A stretch of 14,413 nt of DNA from Fidelibacterota bacterium UBA6817 (GTDB lineage: Bacteria > Fidelibacterota > Fidelibacteria > Fidelibacterales > Fidelibacteraceae), in NCBI GenBank assembly GCA_002452555.1, contig DKER01000142.1, positions 1 through 14,413 of the forward strand, written 5' to 3'. Under the pieces are notes generated by a model. The model was not told the origin of the DNA. It ran no database searches and saw only the letters and a list, made by a program, of their open reading frames with translations. Positions 1 through 8,119 of this stretch are shown here, piece after piece; positions within the stretch are counted from its first letter, which is position 1; each line of letters opens with the position of its first letter. Made by a program: the position numbers and the translations under genes.

Positions 1-287
1 ATGATCAAACGATGAAAGCCGGAAATTTTGAACTGCGGCCTGCCTATCCCAATCCTTTCAATGCATCAACACAACTCTCATTTACACTTCCTGAAAAAGC
101 GTCGGTTGAACTCACGCTCTATGGCTTAAATGGGAAACCGGTACAAACGATTACTGCCGGTTTGTTCGTTGCCGGAACACATTGGGTAGATTTTACCGCA
201 CCGGCTCACCTTTCATCCGGTGTATACCTTGTTCATATGAAATCCAGCCTGGGACAACAGGTTCAGAAAATCGCTTTACTGAAATAA
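1..287 (+). CDS. C-terminal end of a T9SS-secreted protein (5' truncated by window edge)
   Basis: The reading frame is open from the first complete codon at position 3 and runs to TAA at 285-287, so the gene begins upstream of the window. The ATG at 12 is probably an internal methionine. The visible part is almost entirely a sorting domain of T9SS type A (FlgD-Ig-like) form. It opens with PAYPNPFNAST, continues with an alternating beta pattern (LSFTLPEKASVELTLYGLNG), then SSGVYLVHM, and ends in a short strand with a lysine (KIALLK). In the family this domain directs an exported protein through the outer membrane by T9SS and is usually cleaved. The function of the missing N-terminal body is unknown. 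It lies 16 bp upstream of the GHL10-type gene, which suggests a shared operon and another surface or secreted component of the same system. Confidence 0.85.
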   Translation, partial: DQTMKAGNFELRPAYPNPFNASTQLSFTLPEKASVELTLYGLNGKPVQTITAGLFVAGTHWVDFTAPAHLSSGVYLVHMKSSLGQQVQKIALLK

Positions 288-293
288 CTAAAC

Positions 294-297
294 GGAG
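294..297 (+). promoter_or_regulatory. Shine-Dalgarno GGAG supporting a TTG start at 304
   Basis: GGAG lies six bases upstream of TTG at 304. It decides the start of the next gene. The first in-frame ATG would be at residue 29, inside the conserved MRGIW strand of the catalytic domain and after the signal peptide, so the TTG start is needed for export. Confidence 0.6.
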
Positions 298-303
298 CCC
301 GGC

Positions 304-2817
304 TTGAAAACCCTAAAAATCACGGCAGGATTTCTGCTCCTGCTGTCTATCATAAACCATGCTTATTCTTTAGAATCCCACCCTGAAATGCGCGGCATCT
401 GGCTCAGCCGGGCTGTGATGACTTCCGGGCTGTCTGCCATGCGGACAGAACTGGAAAAAATTAAAAATGCCGGATATAATGCGGTTTTTGTGAATAACTG
501 GTATCAGGGCGGCATGATCTATGAAAGCGATGTATTGGAAAGTTACGGCGGTTCCCGCCAGCTTTCAGAATATCTTGGCCGGGATCCCATGGTGGAAATA
601 ATTGAGGAAGGTCATCGTCTGGGATTGGAAGTCCATGCCTGGTTTGAATACGGACTCTGGGGCTGGCTGTCCTATGATTCAACAAATTACGGTCCAATTC
701 TCTCAACCCGGAAAGATTGGCTGATGAAAGACCGAACCGGTCATTATTTTAATATTATGTCAGGTGTGATATATCAGTTTTGGATGGATCCGGCCCACCC
801 GGAGGTTGTTCAGTTTATGTCTGAAATTTATGCCGAATGTGCCCGAAAATATCCCGATCTTGACGGAATCCAAACGGACCGGATTCGTTATCCTAATCCG
901 AATTTTTCATTCTCAGATATCAGCCGAACACGGTATCAATCCGATACAGGCGGTTCAGATCCTGTAACCCTTTCTGAGAATGATCCGGAATGGGAACAGT
1001 TTCTGAACTGGAGGAAAGAACAGACAACGTTCGTTGCAGGAGCAATCTACCGGGCGGTTAAAGAGGAAAACCCGGCCTGTTTGGTCTCTGCCGCGGTGGC
1101 ACCGCCATACATGCTCTCCGGCAGTGACAATAAACTTCAGGACTGGCCTGAATGGGCTCGCCAGGGATATACAGACCTTCTGTGTCCCATGCTGTATGGG
1201 CTTCATACACAAATCAATTACTGGCTGGATCGTTGTTTGACAGAATTTAATTCCCCCCTTCGCTTTGCACCGGGTTTTGATCTCAGTTCAGCTTCATTAC
1301 CAACATTGACCAATACTGTCAATGCCATGAGAAAAAAGGGATTCGCCGGCAGTGTAACATGGTATTACGGAGATTTGACACCCGATCGCCAAAATCATTT
1401 TAAATCAGAAATTTATCCTCAATATGCCTCCACTTTCCATAGATCCCCTACAATAGACAATAAAGACATCTCATATGTTAATTTTACAAATATGACTGAA
1501 CTTTCCGGCGGATATAAAGGTTCATATCACCATGGTTCATCGGTTTCCGCTTTTTCATGGCATATCCCTCTTTATGTCAGCGGAGATTATCGTATTCAGG
1601 TATACATTCCGTCTGAATGGAGCGGAGCCGATTCTCTCTATTATCAGATCATGTATCAGGATTCCGTAATTGACTGTTCCATTCCGCGATTTCCGGGGTG
1701 GAACACCCTGCTGAGAAAATCAATTCCATACACCGTTGAATCTGTGATCATTACACTTACAGGAAGTAATACGAGTGAAATTGCAGCAGATGCAGCACGG
1801 CTTTCCATTAAAGAACCTTTAAAAATTCTGGATGCCTATACACCGGACGAGAATACTTTAAATCTTCTTTTTAATAATAAACTGGACATGGAAGAACGTA
1901 TCCATAGCGGACATTTTGCAATGTCCGGAGGCGTTCATATTACAGATGTTCAGGTTGATAAGCAAAAACCAACAATCCTTACCCTTTACTGTACACCCCT
2001 ATCACCCGGGGTTGAGTATCTTTTAAAAGCCGGCAATCTCCCGGAAGAAGACGGAACCCTGAGTGATTCGGTCTTGTTTACATTTACTTATTCTGCCGGA
2101 CAGGATACGATCATTGATAATGATGATACATTTTTTACGGTTCAGTCCGGGACCTGGACTCCTGAATTTTCTGCAGACGGGTTTACCGGTTCAGGCTATC
2201 TTACCGCCCTGTCCGGGGACGGGACATCCAGGGTTTTTTGGCGATATGCTCCTCCCGTGAGCGGATGGTACCGGATCAGTGCCCTTTTCCCGGCCGGACC
2301 GGATTTTGTGTCCGATGCCATGTATATCCTTAAAGAAGGAACGGCCTATGATACCCTCTCCATCGATCAGAGCCGGACAGGAATAAACATGGCTGTTCTT
2401 GGTGTGCAATGGCTGGATGCCGGGACTTATGCCGTCGTAAAGCTACATAACGATTGCCCCCTGAGCCCTGAAAAAAAAGTTGCTGCTGATGCGGTTCGTA
2501 TTTCCCGGATTTTTCCTTCAACCATACAGGAAGAACCCGAAGAAACCTTATATCCTTCACTATTTTTCCTTACAGATAATTATCCGAATCCCTTTAACAG
2601 CCGAACCCGTTTTAACTTTTTCCTTCAGGAAGCGGGTGAAGTTTCAGTAACCATTTACAACGTGAAAGGACAATTGATACGTCATGCCAGCCATTCGCAT
2701 CAGGCCGGCAATCATACATTTGAGCTGGATATGTCATCTGAAGTATCCGGTTTGTACCTTTACCATTTCTATGCCCACGGAATACACTGCACGGGAAAAA
2801 TGTTGTATATTAAATAA
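304..2817 (+). CDS. Secreted GHL10/DUF187-type glycoside hydrolase with golvesin-like, Ig-like and T9SS sorting domains
   Basis: An 837-aa multidomain exported enzyme. Residues 1-22 form a signal peptide (hydrophobic core GFLLLLSII, likely cleavage after AYS). Residues ~27-378 look like the TIM barrel of the GHL10/DUF187 family (YngK; E. coli DigH): MRGIWLSR at the first strand, KNAGYNAVFV at the second, GLEVHAWFEYG, and DGIQTDRIRYP at 187-197, whose acidic residues D187/D192 are candidate active-site residues. Residues ~385-505 look like a degenerate golvesin/CBD-like beta domain ending in DAARLSI. Residues ~506-600 resemble an SbsA-type Ig-like domain. Residues ~602-738 are a clearer golvesin-like domain (IIDNDD at the start, VAADAVRIS at the end). 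Residues ~750-837 are a T9SS type A sorting domain (NYPNPFNSRT, SGLYLYHF). GHL10 proteins cleave bacterial glycans such as denuded peptidoglycan strands; the substrate here is not evident. The TonB receptor gene follows after 7 bp, implying cotranscription. Confidence 0.85.
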   Translation: MKTLKITAGFLLLLSIINHAYSLESHPEMRGIWLSRAVMTSGLSAMRTELEKIKNAGYNAVFVNNWYQGGMIYESDVLESYGGSRQLSEYLGRDPMVEIIEEGHRLGLEVHAWFEYGLWGWLSYDSTNYGPILSTRKDWLMKDRTGHYFNIMSGVIYQFWMDPAHPEVVQFMSEIYAECARKYPDLDGIQTDRIRYPNPNFSFSDISRTRYQSDTGGSDPVTLSENDPEWEQFLNWRKEQTTFVAGAIYRAVKEENPACLVSAAVAPPYMLSGSDNKLQDWPEWARQGYTDLLCPMLYGLHTQINYWLDRCLTEFNSPLRFAPGFDLSSASLPTLTNTVNAMRKKGFAGSVTWYYGDLTPDRQNHFKSEIYPQYASTFHRSPTIDNKDISYVNFTNMTELSGGYKGSYHHGSSVSAFSWHIPLYVSGDYRIQVYIPSEWSGADSLYYQIMYQDSVIDCSIPRFPGWNTLLRKSIPYTVESVIITLTGSNTSEIAADAARLSIKEPLKILDAYTPDENTLNLLFNNKLDMEERIHSGHFAMSGGVHITDVQVDKQKPTILTLYCTPLSPGVEYLLKAGNLPEEDGTLSDSVLFTFTYSAGQDTIIDNDDTFFTVQSGTWTPEFSADGFTGSGYLTALSGDGTSRVFWRYAPPVSGWYRISALFPAGPDFVSDAMYILKEGTAYDTLSIDQSRTGINMAVLGVQWLDAGTYAVVKLHNDCPLSPEKKVAADAVRISRIFPSTIQEEPEETLYPSLFFLTDNYPNPFNSRTRFNFFLQEAGEVSVTIYNVKGQLIRHASHSHQAGNHTFELDMSSEVSGLYLYHFYAHGIHCTGKMLYIK

Positions 2818-2824
2818 CTGAAAA

Positions 2825-5800
2825 ATGAAGTATTTCCACCTAAATAGACTGTCTCTTCTTATATGGCTGATCCTGTATGCCGGGATAACGCATGCCCAGA
2901 CAACCGGTAAAATTGCCGGCAGGGTTTTCGATGCAAATACCGGCAACGGCCTGATGGGAGCCAATATCGTTATAACCGGGCATGAGTTGGGGGCTGCTAC
3001 CGATGCAGACGGAAATTTTACAATTCTCCGGGTCTATCCGGGCGTGTATGAACTGAAAGTCACGTATATCGGATATGCCACATCAACAATCAGAGAAGTT
3101 CGGACCTTTGTGGACCGTACTACATTTCTGGAAATATCCATGACCGTGGAAGGCGTTGCCCTTGATGAGGTCGTGGTAACGGCAGAAAAACCCGTCATTG
3201 TCCGAGATAAAACCTTCAGCTCTTCCAGTGTGGATTACGAAGAGATTCAAAATATGCCCTCGGAAGGTGTTCGAGATATTATGGATCTGAACACCAGCTT
3301 CCAGCGCAATCCGAACGGAACGTATTCACTCCGCGGGGGCGGCAGTTTCGACATAAATTTCATGATTGACGGCGTGACTCAGGATAACTCCAATACGGGA
3401 GTTCCGGGAACAAATTATATGGGTGAACGGGCCAATACATCCTGGAAATATGATTTTAATCCTTTAGGCATCAAACAGATGGAACTGATTTCCGGCGGTT
3501 TCAGTGCTGAGTATGGGAATGCCCAGTCCGGTGTTGTAAAAATTGTCACAAAAGAGGGAACATCCACGTTTCAGGGAGAAGCCCGGATTGAATACAGTCC
3601 TCCGGGGAAATATCATTTCGGGGATTACCTCTACAGCAAAGACCATTTTGAATGGCAAAAATGGGGAAATCTGGATGCCTGGTTTCAGGCAGAATATTTT
3701 AAACTCCCGACGTCTCAGATCATCGGTTCACCTTACAGCCTGAATGGTATCCCCTATAACCTTTATACATTCAATGAATCCACGGGTGAATATGATCCGT
3801 ATAGCATTTATATTAAGGACTCCCTTGCTGCGGATTATTATAACCAGTGGATATCCAATAAAACGCCGGAAGGAAAATCCATGGATGCAGCCGATGGTTA
3901 CACCTGGGTTGAACTCTATGATACAACGGATGCAGGGGTTGTTACCGTTTATCGCAAGGATTGGAATATCACATCCCAGAAGAACACGGAAAACAGATTG
4001 GGCATTTACGATTACCGGGAACTGGCTTATAAACGTTATCTTTTCGGATTTGGCGGCCCTTTGGGAAAATTGCCGGGATGGACATTTTTCCTGTCAGGAG
4101 AAAAACGTGAAAAACCCAACCGCCTGCCTACCAATGAACGATATAACCTCTATGACAATATCAATCTGACAACCATCAGTAAACTGGGATCAAAACTCAC
4201 ACTTCGTTCCATGTTTCAGTATCAGCACAACCGAAGCGGAATTTTTTCAGGTTCCGACGATGTGCGCTGGGCTTCTCCCGTCGGCAGTCTCTCTTTTCAT
4301 AGCGGACAGCATAAATATTTGCTGATAACCGTTCCGCCCAAAGATGAATTCGCCTGGATTCAATCTTTTAACTTTACGTATCTTTTCAATCCTCAGGCCT
4401 TTTTTGACCTGACACTCTCCCACACCTATGAACGGTATGAAGTCAACACAACACCGTTGTCAACAAAATGGCTGGTTCCCCAGGGAGCCTGGGATGAAGG
4501 ATATACACGCCTAGTCTGGGACCCGTCTGCAACATCCTACAACCAGGATGTGCGAACGCATATCTGGGCTGTTCGAGGAGATTATACCAACCAGATCACC
4601 CATAATCATCAGTTGAAGACGGGTTTTCAATCCACCATAAGAAATATGCATTACAGTTCTGTTTCCAGTGCCTATGCCAATGCATTTGTTTATACAACCG
4701 GTTTTGCTGAATTCTATGAAGCTGATCCTGTAACCGTTGCCGCTTATGTGCAGGACCGCATGGAATATAAAGGCATGATTGCGAATCTTGGGCTTCGCGC
4801 CGATGCCTATAACAACAACATTGATGTCCCCGCCGATATTTGGAACCCCCTTTATATGGGAACGGGGGCCAATGCTGTCGGTAATCCGGAAACGGTGAAA
4901 TCAACATGGCATTTTGCTTATTCTCCAAGAGCCGGGCTCTCTTTTCCCATTGGTGAAGTAACAGCTTTTCGCCTTCAGTATGGGCATTTTTATGCCGTTC
5001 CCAATTATCGGCATACACTTTCGCGGTCTACGTATCAGGGCTGGATCATGTACGGCAATGCAGATCTTGGTTTTTTAAAAACAGTCAGTTATGAATTCGG
5101 TATACAGCACAGTCTGTGGGGAACTCACAAGCTGGATGTGGTGGCTTATTACAAGGATATGACCCGTCAAACTACCAATATACGGCGCCATTTTGCAACG
5201 GGAAGCGTAGGGCGCAGTGCAACCGACCCATACGCCGCTACCTATGTAAATACAGGATTCGGCACGTCCAAGGGACTCGAAGTAGAATTGGAAAAACATT
5301 CTGCCGGACCTCTGAAATATCGGTTCAAATATACCCTTTCCAGAACATCCGGAGGCGTTTACGGTCCTTCCGAGATATGGGCTGAAGATGATCCCAACCG
5401 TCCCTACAGCGACAGAAAATATATCCAAAGGGCCAATGACAATATTACATCCCTTGATAAAACCCATGCATTCAGTGCAGTCTTCAGTTATGGAATGGGT
5501 TATAAAGAAGGATTTAACATCGTCGGATTTTATCCCCTGCAGTACTTTTCTACATCCCTGACGTATTCCGTACGGAGCGGTGTTCCTTATACGCTGGTTG
5601 AAACATATGAGGAAATCTGGAATTTATCCAACAACAGGCGTTATCCCATTGAATATGAAACAAATCTCTCCTTTTCAAAAGTATTCAGATTGTTTGGATA
5701 CCGTACAACCCTGTCCTGCAGAATCCAGAATCTTTTCAATAATAAATGGCTCACTCCTTTTGATCCATTGGTGGAAACAGACGATCTTTTGCGATGGGTA

Positions 5801-5899
5801 AATACGGGAAAAACAGCAGAAGATGATCCCTATAAATATTTCAGGGTTTACAGAAATACGCCGCGACAGGTTTTCTTTACATTTGGGGTGGCGTTTTGA
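2825..5899 (+). CDS. TonB-dependent outer-membrane receptor with carboxypeptidase-regulatory-like N-domain
   Basis: A 1024-aa outer-membrane active transporter driven by TonB. Residues 1-24 are a signal peptide (LLIWLILYAG core, cleavage after THA). Residues ~29-108 form a CarboxypepD_reg-like beta-sandwich (IAGRVFDANTGNGLMGANI, TDADGNFTI, YIGYAT). Residues ~113-122 (LDEVVVTAEK) are in the place and style of a TonB box. Residues ~124-245 are the plug, with YSLRGGG, NFMIDGV, GGFSAEYGNAQSGVV and KIVTKEG. The rest is the beta-barrel, with RIQNLFNNKW near the end and a terminal phenylalanine (TFGVAF), the usual outer-membrane insertion signal. The N-domain plus plug matches SusC-like and related receptors, but no susD gene follows. 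ATG at 2825 has only an A-rich leader and sits 7 bp after the hydrolase gene, so its translation may be coupled. The imported substrate is probably an oligosaccharide or peptide product (inference). Confidence 0.93.
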   Translation: MKYFHLNRLSLLIWLILYAGITHAQTTGKIAGRVFDANTGNGLMGANIVITGHELGAATDADGNFTILRVYPGVYELKVTYIGYATSTIREVRTFVDRTTFLEISMTVEGVALDEVVVTAEKPVIVRDKTFSSSSVDYEEIQNMPSEGVRDIMDLNTSFQRNPNGTYSLRGGGSFDINFMIDGVTQDNSNTGVPGTNYMGERANTSWKYDFNPLGIKQMELISGGFSAEYGNAQSGVVKIVTKEGTSTFQGEARIEYSPPGKYHFGDYLYSKDHFEWQKWGNLDAWFQAEYFKLPTSQIIGSPYSLNGIPYNLYTFNESTGEYDPYSIYIKDSLAADYYNQWISNKTPEGKSMDAADGYTWVELYDTTDAGVVTVYRKDWNITSQKNTENRLGIYDYRELAYKRYLFGFGGPLGKLPGWTFFLSGEKREKPNRLPTNERYNLYDNINLTTISKLGSKLTLRSMFQYQHNRSGIFSGSDDVRWASPVGSLSFHSGQHKYLLITVPPKDEFAWIQSFNFTYLFNPQAFFDLTLSHTYERYEVNTTPLSTKWLVPQGAWDEGYTRLVWDPSATSYNQDVRTHIWAVRGDYTNQITHNHQLKTGFQSTIRNMHYSSVSSAYANAFVYTTGFAEFYEADPVTVAAYVQDRMEYKGMIANLGLRADAYNNNIDVPADIWNPLYMGTGANAVGNPETVKSTWHFAYSPRAGLSFPIGEVTAFRLQYGHFYAVPNYRHTLSRSTYQGWIMYGNADLGFLKTVSYEFGIQHSLWGTHKLDVVAYYKDMTRQTTNIRRHFATGSVGRSATDPYAATYVNTGFGTSKGLEVELEKHSAGPLKYRFKYTLSRTSGGVYGPSEIWAEDDPNRPYSDRKYIQRANDNITSLDKTHAFSAVFSYGMGYKEGFNIVGFYPLQYFSTSLTYSVRSGVPYTLVETYEEIWNLSNNRRYPIEYETNLSFSKVFRLFGYRTTLSCRIQNLFNNKWLTPFDPLVETDDLLRWVNTGKTAEDDPYKYFRVYRNTPRQVFFTFGVAF

Positions 5900-5911
5900 A
5901 AAAAATTCTCC

Positions 5912-5959
5912 CAGAGTGCTCAGAGTAGCAGAGGGATTGGATGATTGATTCGATTGATT
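5912..5959. repeat. Short degenerate repeats in the spacer before the FN3/sorting-domain gene
   Basis: CAGAG occurs at 5912, 5921 and 5929 (spacing 9 and 8 bp), followed by five GATT words between 5935 and 5959 (5935, 5943, 5947, 5952, 5956). On the minus strand the first part reads as CTCTG repeated every 8-9 bp, the same core found in the period-8 array at 11886-11965. I see no convincing promoter or hairpin here. The spacer (5900-6052) is the largest gap inside the plus-strand cluster, so an internal promoter cannot be excluded. Confidence 0.5.
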
Positions 5960-6052
5960 AACGAGGTTCGAGTATGAAGAGGAGTGGGAGAAGATCGATT
6001 TCAAACTGTTCCCAAGGTGATTGAACACGGGGAAATCCTGACAGGCCCCAAT

Positions 6053-8119
6053 ATGATAAAACAAATGATGAAAAAACAACAACATACAGCCCGAATCAAA
6101 CACTTAATAAAAGGTGTCCTGACTCTTTTTTTTCTCTATAACATCCTCCTTTTCCTCAATCTTAATCTTAATCTCAGCCTCAACCTCAGCCTCAACGCAC
6201 AGGAAAAAATTCTGTTTCTAAAACATGGCCGTTTATGGGAAACAATCAATCTGGCGAAAACCGGCCCAATGTTTGCCAATTGGAACCGGTCCGGCTACGG
6301 GATGGATTATCCCGGTTTTGATACAGAGTGGATAGCCGGACATGTAGGTGAAGGACCGTCGCATCATGTCGGCGGCGGATTCTGGATCGGCGCCCTCGAC
6401 AGCAATGGCGTGGTAATGGGGCGTGAAGATTTTGCCCTCTATGCAGGATCTGTAGGATTTGAATCCACGGCAAAATATATTGCAACGAAACATGAGTTTG
6501 TCTATAACGATCGGGAAAATTATTACAACAGAATTAAAACCGGAACCGGCGAGATTATGATTGAAACGGAATATGAGTGGAATCCGAATTATCTGTTCCC
6601 GTATGAGCGAAAGACTTACCTTCCGATTCGGGTGAACCGTAAAGTGCACCAATGGCCAACACATGAGAAAGATCAGGATTATATCATTTTTGATTATACC
6701 GTGACAAATACAGGGGATTCCACCCTTTTTAAAACCCATGTTATGTTTCTCTATGCCTTTTCCATCAATGCCAGGGGATGGTCCATTCTTTTTCCCAATT
6801 ACAATGCTGGTTCACGGAATACCCGTATGCTTTGGGACAGGAATCGCCGGCTTATGTACGGATATGCGACGGATTTTAAAGATGTAGCCGGAAATTTTTC
6901 ATACGATTACTGGGCAGACGGCGGTCCGGACAGAAAAGGCGAATATCTGGCTCCCGGTTATGCAGGAATCAAATTTCTTTACATTTCTCCTGATTCAACG
7001 GGAGAAGAAAACCGAATTCACAATTATAGCTGGGCAGCCTCTCATCCCACCCAGTCCAGCCATCCGTTTACAAATAAGGGAACCATGGAAGAGGATTACG
7101 CCGTATTGAAAAATCCTACGCTTGCCACAGACGCTATTACCAGTCCGGGAGATGACCGCTGGGGAAGCTCAAAGATATGGACAATGGTTTCTCTGGGTCC
7201 GTGGGATATTGAACCGGGTGATTCAATTCGCTTTACCATCGCAGAAGTGATGGGATCGGTTGATTATAACGTTGCGGTTGATCCCAATGCCGCTGCCAGC
7301 GATATTGCCCGCGGCAGACAGATCCTTCTGGAAAATGCTGATGCAGTCCAGCAAAATTTTGACAACGGTTTTTACCTGCCCAAACCGCCTGCTGCTCCTG
7401 AACAATTCGAACTTGATTATCTGGGAGAAGATGAAATTGGCGCTGTTCTTCGGTGGAATGACAGTGGCGAAACCATTCCCGACCCGGATTACACCGGAAA
7501 TGAAACATTCGATCTGGCGGGGTACCGTGTTTACCGGTCCAATTATATGCCTATTGGTCCATGGGTTATGATTACGGATATTCCCAAAGGCGATTTTACG
7601 AAATATGACAGTTTCAACGGAATTTATACCTATATCGATACAACCGTTGTCAGCGGCGAAGCTTATTATTATGCCGTAACAGCCTATGATACGGGACATA
7701 CGGCATGGCCGCCTGATCCGGCGGCTTATCCCGGAGGCGTACCGCCCCTTGAAACCTCAAAATATATTAACCGTACCGTCACTCCTTTCCGGGCAGGTTA
7801 TGGCGCCAGTAAGACTTTAGACAATATTCTGGTGGTTCCGAACCCCTTTATTCTTCGGTCCGGACTTACACAATCTGCCGATGCAGACAATATACAATTC
7901 AGAAATATTCCAAGTCCGTGCACGATCAGGATCTACACCATCCGGGGTGATCTGGTAAAAACGATTGAACATACCGAATCCATCGGATCTGCTGTGTGGG
8001 ACCAGGTGAGTTCATACGGACAATATGTGGAAAGCGGAGTTTTTATCTACCATATTACGTCACACGCTCCGGAAAGTAACGGGCACGTTAAAATAGGAAA
8101 ATTCAGTATCATCCGATGA
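6053..8119 (+). CDS. T9SS-targeted surface protein with FN3 domain, partner-like component of the TonB receptor
   Basis: About 688 aa from ATG 6053. The frame is open to GTG 5984, and ATG 6065 or 6068 is also possible; no site has a strong Shine-Dalgarno. The N-terminus is a signal peptide with an unusual c-region made of a hexanucleotide repeat (LNLNLNLSLNLSLNAQ, cleavage expected before QEK). The large N-terminal region, rich in Gly and aromatics, is beta-type (HHVGGGFWIGALDSNG, DYIIFDYTVTNTGDS) and I cannot assign it to a named enzyme family. A fibronectin III-like domain occupies ~446-565 (PPAAPEQFELDYLG, LAGYRVYRS, YYYAVTAYD). A T9SS/FlgD-like sorting domain covers ~591-688 (ILVVPNPFI, SGVFIYHI). 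Its TGA overlaps the ATG of the PorV-like gene by 4 bp. Position after a TonB receptor and before a PorV-like protein suggests a surface-exposed partner or binding protein of that receptor. This is inference; it is not SusD-like in sequence. Confidence 0.8.
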   Translation: MIKQMMKKQQHTARIKHLIKGVLTLFFLYNILLFLNLNLNLSLNLSLNAQEKILFLKHGRLWETINLAKTGPMFANWNRSGYGMDYPGFDTEWIAGHVGEGPSHHVGGGFWIGALDSNGVVMGREDFALYAGSVGFESTAKYIATKHEFVYNDRENYYNRIKTGTGEIMIETEYEWNPNYLFPYERKTYLPIRVNRKVHQWPTHEKDQDYIIFDYTVTNTGDSTLFKTHVMFLYAFSINARGWSILFPNYNAGSRNTRMLWDRNRRLMYGYATDFKDVAGNFSYDYWADGGPDRKGEYLAPGYAGIKFLYISPDSTGEENRIHNYSWAASHPTQSSHPFTNKGTMEEDYAVLKNPTLATDAITSPGDDRWGSSKIWTMVSLGPWDIEPGDSIRFTIAEVMGSVDYNVAVDPNAAASDIARGRQILLENADAVQQNFDNGFYLPKPPAAPEQFELDYLGEDEIGAVLRWNDSGETIPDPDYTGNETFDLAGYRVYRSNYMPIGPWVMITDIPKGDFTKYDSFNGIYTYIDTTVVSGEAYYYAVTAYDTGHTAWPPDPAAYPGGVPPLETSKYINRTVTPFRAGYGASKTLDNILVVPNPFILRSGLTQSADADNIQFRNIPSPCTIRIYTIRGDLVKTIEHTESIGSAVWDQVSSYGQYVESGVFIYHITSHAPESNGHVKIGKFSIIR
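6155..6196 (+). repeat. Hexanucleotide tandem repeat (7 units) encoding the end of a signal peptide
   Basis: Seven contiguous 6-bp units read CTCAAT, CTTAAT, CTTAAT, CTCAGC, CTCAAC, CTCAGC, CTCAAC. The last four form a perfect 12-bp duplication (6173-6184 and 6185-6196). The repeat is in frame and encodes alternating Leu-Asn/Leu-Ser up to the expected Ala-Gln cleavage site. Because the unit is 6 bp, gain or loss of units would keep the frame and only change the length of the signal peptide. Confidence 0.9.

Noticed and set aside
12..287. Complete small gene starting at ATG 12
   Set aside because: The frame is open to the window edge and the product is only a sorting domain with no signal peptide, so this is the end of a larger gene.
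5675..6103. 142-codon minus-strand frame across the gene 3/gene 4 spacer
   Set aside because: It is mostly antisense to the end of the TonB receptor gene and the start of the surface-protein gene. Its sequence shows no export signal or domain, and it looks like a chance frame.
6053..8119. SusD-family identity for the gene following the TonB receptor
   Set aside because: SusD proteins are helical TPR-type lipoproteins. This protein has no lipobox, is beta/FN3-rich and ends in a T9SS sorting domain.
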